DNA of 64,000 nucleotides, taken from NCBI GenBank assembly GCA_041394705.1, contig JAWKHS010000024.1:31595-95594 (forward strand), in the 5' to 3' direction. The DNA comes from Vicinamibacterales bacterium (lineage in GTDB: Bacteria; Acidobacteriota; Vicinamibacteria; Vicinamibacterales; UBA2999). Below the pieces are notes generated by a model that made no database searches, was not told where the DNA came from, and saw nothing but the letters and a program-made list of their open reading frames with translations. This document shows positions 16,594 through 25,882 of the stretch, in pieces (positions within the stretch are counted from its first letter, which is position 1; each line of letters opens with the position of its first letter). Both the position numbers and the translations under genes were made by a program.

Positions 16594-19563
16594 ATGCGTT
16601 CCTTCATTTCGCTCGCCGCCGCGACGTTGGTGGCGGCGGGCCTCGCGGGGCCCAGCCGCGCGCATGCCCAGGTGGCGGAGCGAGCCCTCCCGCTGCCGGT
16701 CGTGGACAACGGCATTCACATCACGCCGCCGACGGCCGTGCAGATCGGCCGGCGCCTCTTCATCGGCGGCGGCTTCTCGCGGCTGTCCGATCCAACCGGC
16801 AACGCGGTGGTCACGGACGTGTTCGGCCGGCACCTTCCCGGGCGCTTCCCGAGGGTCGAGGGGCCCGTCCACCACATCGTGGCGGATGGCACCGGCGGTT
16901 GGTTCCTGGTGGGCGATTTCACCCACGTGGACGGGCAGCCGATCGCGCGCTTCGCCAGAGTGACGGCCACGCGGACCGTGGACCCGCAGTTCCGAGTGTC
17001 GGCCGACGGCGTGATCCGGCTCGTGGCCCTGGCGCACGGGCGTGTGTATCTGGCGGGCGATTTCAGCACGGTGAACGGCGCGCCGCGCGGCGGCCTGGCC
17101 GCGATTGACGTGGCCACCCGTCAGCTCTCGAGCTGGGGGGCGGGTTTCGATCGCGGTCAGCGCCAGATCCGCGCGCTCACGTTCTCGTCCATCGGCGTGT
17201 ATCTGAGCGGATACCGGCCGTACTACGGGGCCGCAGGCTCGCGCGTGTGGGGCTTCGACGCAGGCAGCGGCCGCCAGCTCTTCGCCCGGAACATCTGGGC
17301 CAGCTCCGTGGCCGCGACCTCGACGTACGTGTACCTCGCCCAGTACGGCTACCAGCGTCCCCTCGTGGCCATCGACGCACGAACGGGCAACGACACGGAC
17401 TGGTCGACGGACCTGACGTTTCAATACCTGTCCGGCACCTACGGCGACTACACCTCGATCTCCAACGTGCTGGTGGACGGCTCCCGCCTCTACTTCTCAG
17501 GCTACTTCCTCGCGAACGGGGGACGCGCCAACCTTGCGGCAGTGGACGCGGCGACCGGCGCAGCCGTGGACTGGCACCCCCCCGGCGTCACGGCCGCGTT
17601 CGAGACGACCACACAGACGCCGGGGCTGACGCGCGCCGGCCCGGCGGTTGTGCTCACGGGCGGCAACACGAGCGTCCAGGCCTTCGGCGTGGCCACCGGC
17701 GGCCCGCGGGCCTTTACACCGGAGGTGTTCGGCGCAGTGCGGACCGTGGCGGAGGCGCCCGAAGGTGCCGTGGTGGGCGGCGACTTCAACGGGGCCGGCG
17801 GCACAGCGGCGTATGGGCTTGCCTCCATCGACCTCGACGCGAAAGTCGTCGAGCCCTGGATCGCGGGGTTCTCCGGCACGTCCTTCCAGCCAGTCGTGCA
17901 GCTGGCCACCGACGGCACGTCGCTCTTCGCCCAGCGCCAGGACGCGCACTACGCGAAGGTCGACCCGGCGTCCGGCGCCACGCTGGGCGAGGTGGCCCTG
18001 TTGCCCGATCGCGACTTCGTCGGCTGCCGGATGCGCGTCGCCGGATCCGAGGTGATCGTCTGCGTGAATGGCCCGAACGGCGCGGAGCTCGGCGCGATCC
18101 GCATCTCGGACTGGTCGTACCGACGGCTGCCGGTCGCGGTGCAGCCAGGGACCCGCGTGACGAGCATCGACGTCGTGGGCGCGACGCTGTACCTGGGAGG
18201 CAACTTCACGCAGGTGAACGGCGTTCCGCACGCGGGCCTCGCGGCCGTGGACTGGACGAATGGCGCGGTGCTGCCGTTTCGGGCGGATGTGTCTGGGGAC
18301 GTGACGTCGCTTCGGGCGGCCGCCAGCCGGCTGTGGGTGGGCGGCGCGTGGATGCGCATCAACGGCGTGCGGCGTCGAGGTCTGGCGGAGGTGGACGCGG
18401 CGTCGGGCGCGCTGCTGCCGTGGAATCCGGATGTCCCGGGCGTGTTGACTGACAGCGGCTCGTTACTCGGGGCGGGCGTGTCGAGGATCGACGTGGATCA
18501 GGACGGCACGCTGTACGCGTCGGTCGGCGATCGGTTCTTCCTCAACCTCTCGTCGGTCGAGACGCTGCGGCCCACGGTGTCGGGCAGGGAGACCGGGCAC
18601 CTCGCGGCGTTCTCGACGGCCACGGGACGACGCCTGCCGTGGCGCGTGCCGTACCAGGAGTGGTTCGGCCTCCTGCCCGGATGCCTGCTCGTCGGCGACG
18701 GCTGCCTGCCGGGCGCCCCCTCGCCACCCACACGACTCTCCGTGAGTCAGTCTGCCGGCCAGGTGACCCTCTCGTGGACGCCGCCCTCCGCCGCTCCGGC
18801 ACGGACGGCCATTCGCCTGGAGGTCGGCACGCGGGAAGGCGCCAAGGACCTCCTGACGCTGGACCTGCCGCCCGGGCAATCGACGCTCACGGCGCCGGCG
18901 CCGCCCGGCACCTACTTCGTCCGCGTCAGGTCCGTGGCCGGTCAGCTGGAGAGCCTGCCGAGCGCCGACGTGTCCTTTGCCGTGGGACCGCCCGATGTGC
19001 CGGCCCCGCCGCTCGATCCCGCGGCCGTCGTCGATGGAAGGCGCGTGACCATCACCTGGAACGCACCGTCCACGGGCGCACCGCCGTACTACCTGCTCCA
19101 GGGCGGAACCGCCGAGGGACGAAGCGACCTGGGCGCCCTGCCCATCGACGGAGCGGCGACGAACCTCACGCTCGACCTACCGGCCGGCACGTTCTGGACG
19201 CGGCTGACGTCGGTCAATGGCGCCGGTCGCTCGGCGCCGGCAGCGGAACTCCTGATCGATACGTCGGCCATGGCATCGTGCGGCGTCACACCGCTGCCGC
19301 CCACCAACCTGACCGCCGTCGTCACCGGCCGAACGGTCGTACTGACGTGGCAACCGTCGCCGACGGCGCCGTACGTAGACGGCCTCTTCCTCAAGGCGGG
19401 CACTCAGGCCGGCGTACCGGACATTGGGAGCGTCGCGCTGGACCCGTCCGCGACGTCGTTCTCGACGACGGCGCCGCCTGGCGCCTACCACCTGTGGCTG
19501 GTGAGCGACAATCTCTGCTTCAAAACCGCCGCCAGCAACGTGGTCCTCGTCGTGGTGCCGTAG
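16594..19563 (+). CDS. Secreted beta-propeller (delta-60-like) protein with FN3 domains
   Basis: 989 residues. The signal peptide is MRSFISLAAATLVAAGLAGP, ending near AHAQ. About 40-710 is built from propeller-like repeats with a recurrent GGNFTQVNGVPHAGLAAVD pattern (also GDFTHVDGQP, GDFSTVNGAP, GGAWMRINGV), typical of delta-60/DUF5122 repeats. About 715-989 contains three fibronectin type III domains (for example LSVSQSAGQVTLSWTPPS). The ATG at 16594 was preferred over 16582 because GGAGG lies 5 nt upstream of it. It is probably an extracellular binding or surface protein; no catalytic residues were recognised. The 230 nt upstream hold no recognised gene. Confidence 0.78.
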   Translation: MRSFISLAAATLVAAGLAGPSRAHAQVAERALPLPVVDNGIHITPPTAVQIGRRLFIGGGFSRLSDPTGNAVVTDVFGRHLPGRFPRVEGPVHHIVADGTGGWFLVGDFTHVDGQPIARFARVTATRTVDPQFRVSADGVIRLVALAHGRVYLAGDFSTVNGAPRGGLAAIDVATRQLSSWGAGFDRGQRQIRALTFSSIGVYLSGYRPYYGAAGSRVWGFDAGSGRQLFARNIWASSVAATSTYVYLAQYGYQRPLVAIDARTGNDTDWSTDLTFQYLSGTYGDYTSISNVLVDGSRLYFSGYFLANGGRANLAAVDAATGAAVDWHPPGVTAAFETTTQTPGLTRAGPAVVLTGGNTSVQAFGVATGGPRAFTPEVFGAVRTVAEAPEGAVVGGDFNGAGGTAAYGLASIDLDAKVVEPWIAGFSGTSFQPVVQLATDGTSLFAQRQDAHYAKVDPASGATLGEVALLPDRDFVGCRMRVAGSEVIVCVNGPNGAELGAIRISDWSYRRLPVAVQPGTRVTSIDVVGATLYLGGNFTQVNGVPHAGLAAVDWTNGAVLPFRADVSGDVTSLRAAASRLWVGGAWMRINGVRRRGLAEVDAASGALLPWNPDVPGVLTDSGSLLGAGVSRIDVDQDGTLYASVGDRFFLNLSSVETLRPTVSGRETGHLAAFSTATGRRLPWRVPYQEWFGLLPGCLLVGDGCLPGAPSPPTRLSVSQSAGQVTLSWTPPSAAPARTAIRLEVGTREGAKDLLTLDLPPGQSTLTAPAPPGTYFVRVRSVAGQLESLPSADVSFAVGPPDVPAPPLDPAAVVDGRRVTITWNAPSTGAPPYYLLQGGTAEGRSDLGALPIDGAATNLTLDLPAGTFWTRLTSVNGAGRSAPAAELLIDTSAMASCGVTPLPPTNLTAVVTGRTVVLTWQPSPTAPYVDGLFLKAGTQAGVPDIGSVALDPSATSFSTTAPPGAYHLWLVSDNLCFKTAASNVVLVVVP

Positions 19564-19597
19564 CCTCACGGCGTCGGGCGCGACGGGCTTCGCGCCG

Positions 19598-20008
19598 TCA
19601 AGCCAGCGGGCCGATCCGGCGCAGCCACAGCACCGGCTGCTGACGGTCGCGCGACGCCTCCACGTCCACGTCGAACTCGGCCGTCCAGTCGTTCAGGTCG
19701 TTCGCGTCCACGAGGACCTGCTGCACCAGCCAGCGGGCGGGCGCCTCGCGGCGGTCCACGTGGGTGTGGCGGGCGTTACGGGCTTCGGGATCGAAGCGCA
19801 GCCCGCCGTGCTCCGGGGTGAACGCCTCGAAGGCGGCCTTCAGCTCGGGAGGCGTCGCGGCCTGCGCCTCGGCGGACGTCGGCGCGTCGAGCGCGGCGAC
19901 CGCGCCTTGACCGTCGCCGTGTGCCCACGCCTTGAGTGCCGTGAACACTCGGGCGCGGATGGCCGCCAGGAAGGCGGGCGCATCGGCGGTGAGGTCGTAC
20001 GGCGCCAC
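19598..20008 (-). pseudogene. C-terminal domain of the DUF3516 helicase, cut off by an in-frame TAG
   Basis: This 136-codon frame starts with GTG at 20008, only one codon (CCC) after the TAG that ends the helicase at 20012-20014, and it is in the same reading frame. Its sequence (for example LVDANDLNDWTAEFDVDVEA) matches the expected C-terminal end of DUF3516 helicases, which normally form one chain. No Shine-Dalgarno sequence precedes the GTG. A CAG- or GAG-to-TAG change would explain the arrangement. If translated separately, it would depend on reinitiation after the TAG. Whether the C-terminal fragment is made at all is unknown. Confidence 0.7.
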
Positions 20009-20011
20009 GGG

Positions 20012-22156
20012 CTAGGGCTTTCTGGCCAGCGCGTCGGCGCCGCGCCCGGGCCCGAGCGGCACGTAGTTCGGGTCGCGCATCCGCTCCCATTCCTCGGCCA
20101 GGCTGGCATCGGCGGTCCGTACGAGCGTGCGCATGTACCACTCGATCTCCAGCACCTCGTCGGTCTTCATCGCGGCCGGGACGGTCTGGCTCAGCGCCTT
20201 GTAGACGCTGTTCAGGTGACGGAGCAGCAGGCCCTCGCTCCGTTCCAGGTCGTACTCCAGCACGTACTCGGCGAACGACTTGTAGGTCTCGAACATCTCC
20301 CGTGCGATGGACTTGGGACGGATGTTCTCCTGGGCCACCCACGGGTGGCGATCGGCGAAGGCGTTGAACGTGTCGTACACGAAGTCACGGAGCGGCTTGG
20401 GATATTCGAGCTTCTCGAGCTCCGCCATCCGTTCCTCGTACTCCATGCCCTCGGCCTTCAGCTCGGCCACCTTCCGGCCCTTCAGCCGATCGAGCTGACG
20501 GCGCAGGATGAGCTCGGGGTTCTCGAGGATGGACTCGACGAGTGTCAGCACGTCGAGCGCGTAGGTGGGCGAGTCCTGCTCCAGGAGCGGGATCGTCTCG
20601 ATGAGATACAGCGACAGCGCCTGGTCCATCGAGAAGTCGTCCTGCAAATCCACGTTCACGCGCACCTTCGCGCCCTCGGGCGTGGGCGGCACGATCTCGA
20701 CGATGCCGCGCTGCACGAGCGCCCGGAAGAGCTGCCAGGCGCGGCGCCGGTGCGCGGTCTTGGCCGCGGGCGTCTCGTGGCTGTCGCGCACCAGCACGCG
20801 CATCGCCTGGCAGCCGTCGGTGGGCCGGCTGAGCACGTTCAGCAGCATGCCGTGGGTCACCTGGAAGCGCGAGACGAGCGGCTCGGGCGGCGCCGCGATG
20901 AGGCGCGTGTAGACGTTCTGGTCCCAGTCCACGTAGTTGTGGTCCGGGGGCTTGCGCTTCACGAACTTCCGGCCGTCGCGCGCGGCCTTCTCGGCCAGCC
21001 GCAGGTTCTCGACGACGTGCTCCGGCGCCTGCACGACGACGTAGCCGCGGTCGTCGAAGCCCTTGCGGCCGGCGCGGCCCGCGATCTGGTGGAACTCACG
21101 CGCACTGAGACGAGACGTCTTCTGGCCGTCGAACTTGCAGAGCTTCGTGATGACGACCGTGCGGATGGGCACGTTGATGCCGGCGCCCAGCGTGTCGGTG
21201 CCGCAGATGACGCGGAGCAGGCCGAGCTGCGCCAGCTGCTCCACGAGCACCCGGTACTTCGGCAGGAGGCCCGCGTGGTGCAGGCCGATGCCGTGGCGCA
21301 GCCACTTCCTGATCGACGGACCGTACGGACTGGAGAAGTCGACGGTCTCGATCCGGGCGGCGATTTCGGCCTTCTGCTCCTTGGTGGCGATCTTCAGGCT
21401 CGTGAAGTCCTGGGCGCTCGCCGCGGCGTCGGCCTGCGTGAAGTGCACGACGTAGGCGGGCGTCCGCTCCTCGTCCACCAGCTTCTCGATGGTGTGGGCC
21501 AGCGGGATCTCGGCATACGTGTAGTCGAGGGGCACCGGCCGCTCGCCGGACTTGACGGTCACCGTCGGCAGGCCGGTCGTCCGCGTGATCCACGTCTCGA
21601 ACGGCGTCGTGTCGCCCAGTGTGGCCGACATCAGCAGGAAGCGTGCGCGGGGCATCGTGAGCAGCGGCACCTGCCACGCGGCGCCGCGATCGCGATCCGC
21701 GTAGTAATGGAACTCGTCCATCACGACGTGATCGAAGGGCGCATGCTCGCCCTCTCGGAGGGCGATGTTCGAGAGCACCTCCGCCGTGCAGCAGAGGATC
21801 GGGGCCTCGCGGTTGACGGTGGCATCCCCGGTCGAGAGGCCCACCTGGTCCGGCCCGAACTCGCGGCAGAGCGCCATCCACTTCTCGTTCACGAGCGCCT
21901 TGATCGGGCACGTGTAGACGGACCGTTGGCCCCTCGCGAGCGCCGCGAAGATCATGGCCGTCGCCACCAGCGACTTCCCCGAGCCGGTGGGGGTGTTCAG
22001 GATCACGTTCTGCCCGTCGAGGAGGGCGAGCATGGCCTCCTCCTGTGCCGGGTACAACGCGAGTCCGCGCGAGTCCACGTAGCGCAGGAAGAGATCGAGC
22101 AGCTCGTCGGTCGGGGCGTCGCGCGACGGCAGCCAGTCGCTGAGCGTGGAGGTCAC
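20012..22156 (-). CDS. DUF3516-type DEAD/DEAH-box helicase, C-terminus truncated
   Basis: 714 residues. Helicase motifs are complete: TPTGSGKS (55-62, Walker A), DEFH (147-150, motif II), SAT (177-179, motif III) and QIAGRAGRKG (357-366, motif VI). The region after about 400 corresponds to the DUF3516 accessory part. HelY/Ski2-like enzymes of this group unwind nucleic acids using ATP; the exact cellular role of DUF3516 members is not established. A TAG at 20014-20012 ends the chain before the last domain, which continues in frame (19598-20008). The GTG start at 22156 lies 7 nt after the TOPRIM gene stop, so the two are probably cotranscribed. Confidence 0.88.
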   Translation of the reverse strand: MTSTLSDWLPSRDAPTDELLDLFLRYVDSRGLALYPAQEEAMLALLDGQNVILNTPTGSGKSLVATAMIFAALARGQRSVYTCPIKALVNEKWMALCREFGPDQVGLSTGDATVNREAPILCCTAEVLSNIALREGEHAPFDHVVMDEFHYYADRDRGAAWQVPLLTMPRARFLLMSATLGDTTPFETWITRTTGLPTVTVKSGERPVPLDYTYAEIPLAHTIEKLVDEERTPAYVVHFTQADAAASAQDFTSLKIATKEQKAEIAARIETVDFSSPYGPSIRKWLRHGIGLHHAGLLPKYRVLVEQLAQLGLLRVICGTDTLGAGINVPIRTVVITKLCKFDGQKTSRLSAREFHQIAGRAGRKGFDDRGYVVVQAPEHVVENLRLAEKAARDGRKFVKRKPPDHNYVDWDQNVYTRLIAAPPEPLVSRFQVTHGMLLNVLSRPTDGCQAMRVLVRDSHETPAAKTAHRRRAWQLFRALVQRGIVEIVPPTPEGAKVRVNVDLQDDFSMDQALSLYLIETIPLLEQDSPTYALDVLTLVESILENPELILRRQLDRLKGRKVAELKAEGMEYEERMAELEKLEYPKPLRDFVYDTFNAFADRHPWVAQENIRPKSIAREMFETYKSFAEYVLEYDLERSEGLLLRHLNSVYKALSQTVPAAMKTDEVLEIEWYMRTLVRTADASLAEEWERMRDPNYVPLGPGRGADALARKP

Positions 22157-22163
22157 GGGCGGC

Positions 22164-22862
22164 TCAAAACAACGTGGGCTGCGGCTCGCCGCGCCCCAGC
22201 ACGCGCATCATGGCGTCGGCATCGGCGCGGCCCAGGGCCTGCAGGGTGCGCGTGGCCGGACGCACCGAGGCCGTGGCCAGCGCCTCCAGGTCCACGCCGG
22301 CCAGGCCACGGTAGCGCACCACTTGCAGGTCGTGGCCCACCGCGCGCAGATCCTGGGTGGCCTGCCGGTACTCCGGCTCGGTGAAGACGTAGAGCGGTCT
22401 CGGCAACTGGTCGCTCGAGAGGCACGCGAGCGGCGGATGGGCGACCGACACGCGCCGCTCGGCCAGGAGCGGCCACATCCGACGATAGAAGTAGAGACAC
22501 ATCAACGCGGCGCAGTGGATGCCGTCGGCGTCCGCGTCCATCAGCAGGACCACCCGCTCGTAGCGGACCCGGGCCAGGTCGAACGCCGGGCCGTCGCCGG
22601 CGCCCATGGCCTGGGTGAGCGCCTGGAACCACGGGTTCGCCACCACCTTCTCCGGCGACGCCTTCACGGCGTTCATCGGCTTGCCCTGCATCGGGAGCAC
22701 GGCCTGCGTCTCCGCGTCGCGTACCAGCGCCACGGTGCCAGCCGCGCTGTCGCCTTCGACCACGAAGAGCTCCGCACCGGAGCCCGGGCCGTGGCGGCGG
22801 CAGTCCATCAGCTTCGGCACCGCCAGTCCGCCGTCGACCAGCACGCGGGTGAAGCCCGTCAC
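22164..22862 (-). CDS. GyrB/ParE-like TOPRIM protein lacking the ATPase domain
   Basis: 232 residues. It covers only the TOPRIM and C-terminal part of a type IIA topoisomerase B subunit: LFVVEGDSAAG (E36), LMDADADG (D109, D111, D113) and YRGLAGVDLEAL, matching the RYKGLGEM region of GyrB. The GHKL ATPase and transducer domains are missing, and the PLRGK loop reads LPMQGKPMN. It begins with GTG at 22862, overlapping the stop of the alpha/beta-hydrolase by GTGA, and lies 7 nt before the helicase start. A nicking, cleaving or regulatory function with the helicase is possible but is inference. It could be a degenerate relic, although the acidic catalytic residues are retained. Confidence 0.82.
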   Translation of the reverse strand: MTGFTRVLVDGGLAVPKLMDCRRHGPGSGAELFVVEGDSAAGTVALVRDAETQAVLPMQGKPMNAVKASPEKVVANPWFQALTQAMGAGDGPAFDLARVRYERVVLLMDADADGIHCAALMCLYFYRRMWPLLAERRVSVAHPPLACLSSDQLPRPLYVFTEPEYRQATQDLRAVGHDLQVVRYRGLAGVDLEALATASVRPATRTLQALGRADADAMMRVLGRGEPQPTLF

Positions 22863-23734
22863 ACCGCGCCTCCTGCGGACGCCGCCATCGTCATCATGGC
22901 CGCGAAGGTCGGGGAGGCAGGGTCCGCCAGTTCGTCCAGCACGTCGAAGTGGTCGCGTCCGGGTGCGCGATGGCTGGTGAGGCGCGAGAGCCTGGGCCCC
23001 CACGCCTCGATGAGGGCGTCGGACTGGCGCAGGAACGCCTCGGGCTCGTCGGCGCCCACCAGCACGTGCACGGGGATGTCCCCCACGGGCGCCGCCGTGA
23101 GCGGCGACAGCGCCTCGATCTCGGCGGCGTCGAGGCCGACGCGGTCGTTCACGTAGGACGCCGCAATCGGCGCCAGGTCGTACACGCCGCTCACGAGCAC
23201 CAGCCCCGCCACGGCATGCGACGCCTCGCCGCCTCCCATCCCACAGGCGACGGCCGCGGCCAGGTGCCCGCCCGCCGAGTGCCCGCTCAGAACGAGAGGC
23301 GCGCCCTCCAGCTCGAGCGGTCCCGACTCGCGCGCGAGGTGGACGACCGCGGCGGCGGCCTCCTGCACGATGTCGCGCAGCCGGAGATCCGGCGCCAGCG
23401 TGTAGCCGACGGCCGCCAGCGCCCAGCCGCGCGCCGCGAGCGCCTCCGCGGCGAACCCCGAGCCGGCCTTGTCGCCTTCCTGCCAGAACCCGCCATGGAA
23501 GTAGACCAGGCAGGCGATGGGCGCGCGACCGGCGGGGCGCACCAGGTCGACGCGTTCACGGGCGCGCGGTCCGTACGAGACGTCGCGGGACACGACGAGG
23601 CCGGGCGCGCGGTCGAGGGCGGCGGTGGCCCGCTGGTGCCGCCGCAGCACCCCCGCGAAGTCCTTCGCCGACCGGCTGGGCGACAGCTGACGGTCGAGGG
23701 CCGCGCGCGTCAGGTCGGAGTAGCCGACGGGCAT
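22859..23734 (-). CDS. Alpha/beta hydrolase (kynurenine-formamidase-like)
   Basis: 291 residues. HGGFW (80-84) is the oxyanion-hole motif of the HGG(X)W group that includes arylformamidases, and GHSAGGH (S153) is the nucleophile elbow. A late histidine (GRDHFDVLDEL) fits the triad. The ATG at 23734 overlaps the nitrilase stop (TGATG), indicating coupling. Cytoplasmic, no signal peptide. Pairing with a nitrilase suggests an amide- or ester-cleaving route, but the substrate is not evident. The same operon continues into the TOPRIM and helicase genes. Confidence 0.85.
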   Translation of the reverse strand: MPVGYSDLTRAALDRQLSPSRSAKDFAGVLRRHQRATAALDRAPGLVVSRDVSYGPRARERVDLVRPAGRAPIACLVYFHGGFWQEGDKAGSGFAAEALAARGWALAAVGYTLAPDLRLRDIVQEAAAAVVHLARESGPLELEGAPLVLSGHSAGGHLAAAVACGMGGGEASHAVAGLVLVSGVYDLAPIAASYVNDRVGLDAAEIEALSPLTAAPVGDIPVHVLVGADEPEAFLRQSDALIEAWGPRLSRLTSHRAPGRDHFDVLDELADPASPTFAAMMTMAASAGGAV

Positions 23735-24666
23735 CAGGCGCCGCTCACGGCGCGCTTCGCGCGCGTGTCCACCGTGAGCTGGAACACGTCGGGCCGCGCG
23801 TAGTGCCCGGTCGCGTCGAAGTCGTATTTCCCGCGGGCGATGTCGGCCGGATCGAGCGTGGCGTAGAGCATCGTCTCGCCCGAGAAGTCGGGGCCGGCCA
23901 GCACCTGGCCCAGCGGGCCGACGATGGCGGACCCGCCGCGCATCATCACCGTGTCCGGCGCGTCGCCGAGCGCGCTCTCGTGATCGGGGCCGTACGCCGC
24001 CCGCGTGATGTGCTGGCAGGCGGTGAGGACGAAACACCGGCCCTCGAGCGCGATGTGCCGCATCGACGGCAGCCAGGTGTCGCGATCGTCGGCCGTCGGC
24101 GCGCAGTAGAGGGTGACGCCCTGGCTGTACATGTGCATCCGCAGGGCGGGCATGTAGTTCTCCCAGCAGATGACGGCGCCGATGACGCCCATGTCCGTCC
24201 GGAAGGCCGGCATCGTCGAGCCGTCCCCGTAGCCCCAGATGAGCCGCTCGGCGGCGGTGGGCATGAGCTTGCGGTGCGTACCGACCACGCCGCGTGCGCC
24301 GTCCAGATAGAGCGCCGTGCAGTACAGGGTGCCGCCGTCGCGCTCGATCACGCCGATGACGACGAACGCGCCGGTCTCGGCCGTGGCCTCGGCGAGCGCG
24401 GCCACCTCGGGCCCGTCGAGATCGATGGCGGCCTCGAAGTAGCGACGGAACGCCTCGCGGCCGCCGGCCGTCCTCAGGCCGACGGGCGCGCCGAAACTGG
24501 CGCCCTTGGGATAGCCGCCGATGAAGGCCTCGGGGAACACGACCAGCCGGGCACCCTGCCCGGCGGCCTCGCGGATGGCCGCAGCCGCCTTCAGCGCCGA
24601 GGCGCCGGGATCGTACGGCACGGAGGCGAGCTGGGCGACGGCGGCGGTGAACGGCGCGGCGGGCAT
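23734..24666 (-). CDS. Nitrilase
   Basis: 310 residues, typical for branch 1 nitrilases. The catalytic triad is visible: E46 in VFPEAFIGGYP, K133 in HRKLMPT, and C167 in ICWENYMP. Nitrilases hydrolyse nitriles to carboxylic acids plus ammonia. The ATG start has TAAGCT 11 nt upstream as a possible -10 box. The downstream gene overlaps by one base (TGATG). It is the first gene of the nitrilase - hydrolase - TOPRIM - helicase operon; the physiological nitrile is unknown. Confidence 0.92.
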   Translation of the reverse strand: MPAAPFTAAVAQLASVPYDPGASALKAAAAIREAAGQGARLVVFPEAFIGGYPKGASFGAPVGLRTAGGREAFRRYFEAAIDLDGPEVAALAEATAETGAFVVIGVIERDGGTLYCTALYLDGARGVVGTHRKLMPTAAERLIWGYGDGSTMPAFRTDMGVIGAVICWENYMPALRMHMYSQGVTLYCAPTADDRDTWLPSMRHIALEGRCFVLTACQHITRAAYGPDHESALGDAPDTVMMRGGSAIVGPLGQVLAGPDFSGETMLYATLDPADIARGKYDFDATGHYARPDVFQLTVDTRAKRAVSGA

Positions 24667-24677
24667 GGGCGTCCCTG

Positions 24678-24683
24678 AGCTTA
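24678..24683 (-). promoter_or_regulatory. Candidate -10 box (TAAGCT) for the nitrilase operon
   Basis: TAAGCT on the minus strand ends 11 nt before the ATG at 24666, with no Shine-Dalgarno sequence in between. It could start a very short-leader mRNA for the nitrilase operon. Confidence 0.35.
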
Positions 24684-24729
24684 TCCCGTTCGCGCCGTCA
24701 CCCTGGAGCGGCGGGCGCCCGGCGCGGGC

Positions 24730-25566
24730 TCAGGCGCGACGGACGGCGATCATCTCGACGGGCGCGATGACGCCCTCGGTCAGCGCCTCGATCATGTGGC
24801 GCACCTTCAGCGCGGCGTTCGCCCCGAGGATGAGGTGCAGACCGATCGGCGGCGGACCGTCCGCGCCCGCCATGGCCGCGCGCATCCGATGGAAGAACTC
24901 CAGCGCGAACTCCCGGCGATCCCGCCTGGCCGCGATCTCGAAGCCGGCGGCCGCGAGCGCGTCCTCGTAGTCGGCGGGCGAGGCCAGCGCGCAGGTCGCG
25001 CCGGATTCGGCCCAGGGCACGGGGTAGGGCACGGCGCCGTCGCCGGCCCGCATCACGTCGTAGACCCCGAAGGTGCCTCCGGGACGGAGCACGCGGGCCA
25101 GGCCCGCGAAGAGGGCCGGCTTGTCGGCGATGTTCATGCCCACGTGCATCATGTAGGCGCCGTCGAAGGCCTGGTCGCCGAACGGCGGCGCCAGCGCGCT
25201 GCCCTGCCGCAGGGCCACGCGGTCCGAGAGGCCCACCCAGCGGCTCACCTCGTTGCCCGTCTCGACGAACTCCGCCGTCAGATCGAGGCCCGTGACATCG
25301 ACGCCGTAACGGGAGGCCACGTAGCGTGCGGCGCCGCCGATCCCGCACCCGACGTCCAGCAGCCGTTGCCCGGATTGCCAGCCCAGCTGCGCATGGAACT
25401 CCTTCGTCGCCTGGCGTCCGCCCATGTGGAACTCGTCGGCCGGCGCCAGGTCGTCCACGGAGATCGTGTCGGGGGCCAGGCCCTGGGCGGTCAAGGCCGC
25501 GCGCAGTGAGCCGAGCAGCCCTCCTGTCTCGTACTGCCTGGCCACCGTGCGTTCGTCGATGCGCAT
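24730..25566 (-). CDS. SAM-dependent methyltransferase (UbiE/Methyltransf_11 type)
   Basis: 278 residues. Motif I is LLDVGCGIGGAARYVA (about 69-84), followed by GLDLTAEFVE (motif II) and a post-motif LRPGGTFGVYDVM typical of small-molecule C- or O-methyltransferases. Two ATG codons are possible (25566, 25595); 25566 was preferred because GGGAG lies 10 nt upstream. The neighbouring nitrilase operon ends nearby but is not clearly linked. Substrate unknown; sterol- or quinone-like acceptors are common in this class. Confidence 0.82.
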   Translation of the reverse strand: MRIDERTVARQYETGGLLGSLRAALTAQGLAPDTISVDDLAPADEFHMGGRQATKEFHAQLGWQSGQRLLDVGCGIGGAARYVASRYGVDVTGLDLTAEFVETGNEVSRWVGLSDRVALRQGSALAPPFGDQAFDGAYMMHVGMNIADKPALFAGLARVLRPGGTFGVYDVMRAGDGAVPYPVPWAESGATCALASPADYEDALAAAGFEIAARRDRREFALEFFHRMRAAMAGADGPPPIGLHLILGANAALKVRHMIEALTEGVIAPVEMIAVRRA

Positions 25567-25882
25567 GTCGTCCGCACTCCCCGCCGCGCCGTCCATGGTT
25601 CCGGTGTTCGATCGGGCGTGCGCGCCACGGACGGGCCGTGGTCGTTCGACGATATCACCGCGCGGTCGACGGCTTCGTCCAAGGAGGCTCCCTCGGATCT
25701 CCGGCAGAACGGCTGTGCTGGCCTCCCTCGGCGCCTCCACGAGCTGCCGCCCCCCCCCACACGAGCCGGCCTCCGGACGCGCGATTCCCAGAATCAGCAA
25801 CGACGGACACACCCCGGGCAATGCCCGCCACTGCCGACGTGGCACCGTTCTTGGACCCGGAGCCATGAGGAGGACATCACTC
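25567..25882. other. Intergenic region, 316 nt
   Basis: This stretch separates the divergent methyltransferase and BON lipoprotein genes. No gene, tRNA or clear promoter was recognised. Only the GAGGAGG ribosome binding site at 25867-25873, just before the BON gene start, is confidently seen. Confidence 0.4.

Noticed and set aside
20012..20014. TAG as a recoded amino acid codon
   Set aside because: At least six intact genes in the window end with TAG (for example at 16363, 19563, 27882, 32364, 43804, 58795), so TAG is a normal stop here; local readthrough remains possible but genome-wide recoding does not.
19760..22384. An 874-codon open frame opposite the DUF3516 helicase
   Set aside because: Composition is typical of antisense frames in GC-rich DNA; the opposite strand has complete helicase motifs.
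20012..22862. A reverse-gyrase-type enzyme
   Set aside because: Reverse gyrase combines a helicase with a type IA topoisomerase; here the TOPRIM protein resembles the type IIA GyrB group and is not fused to the helicase.
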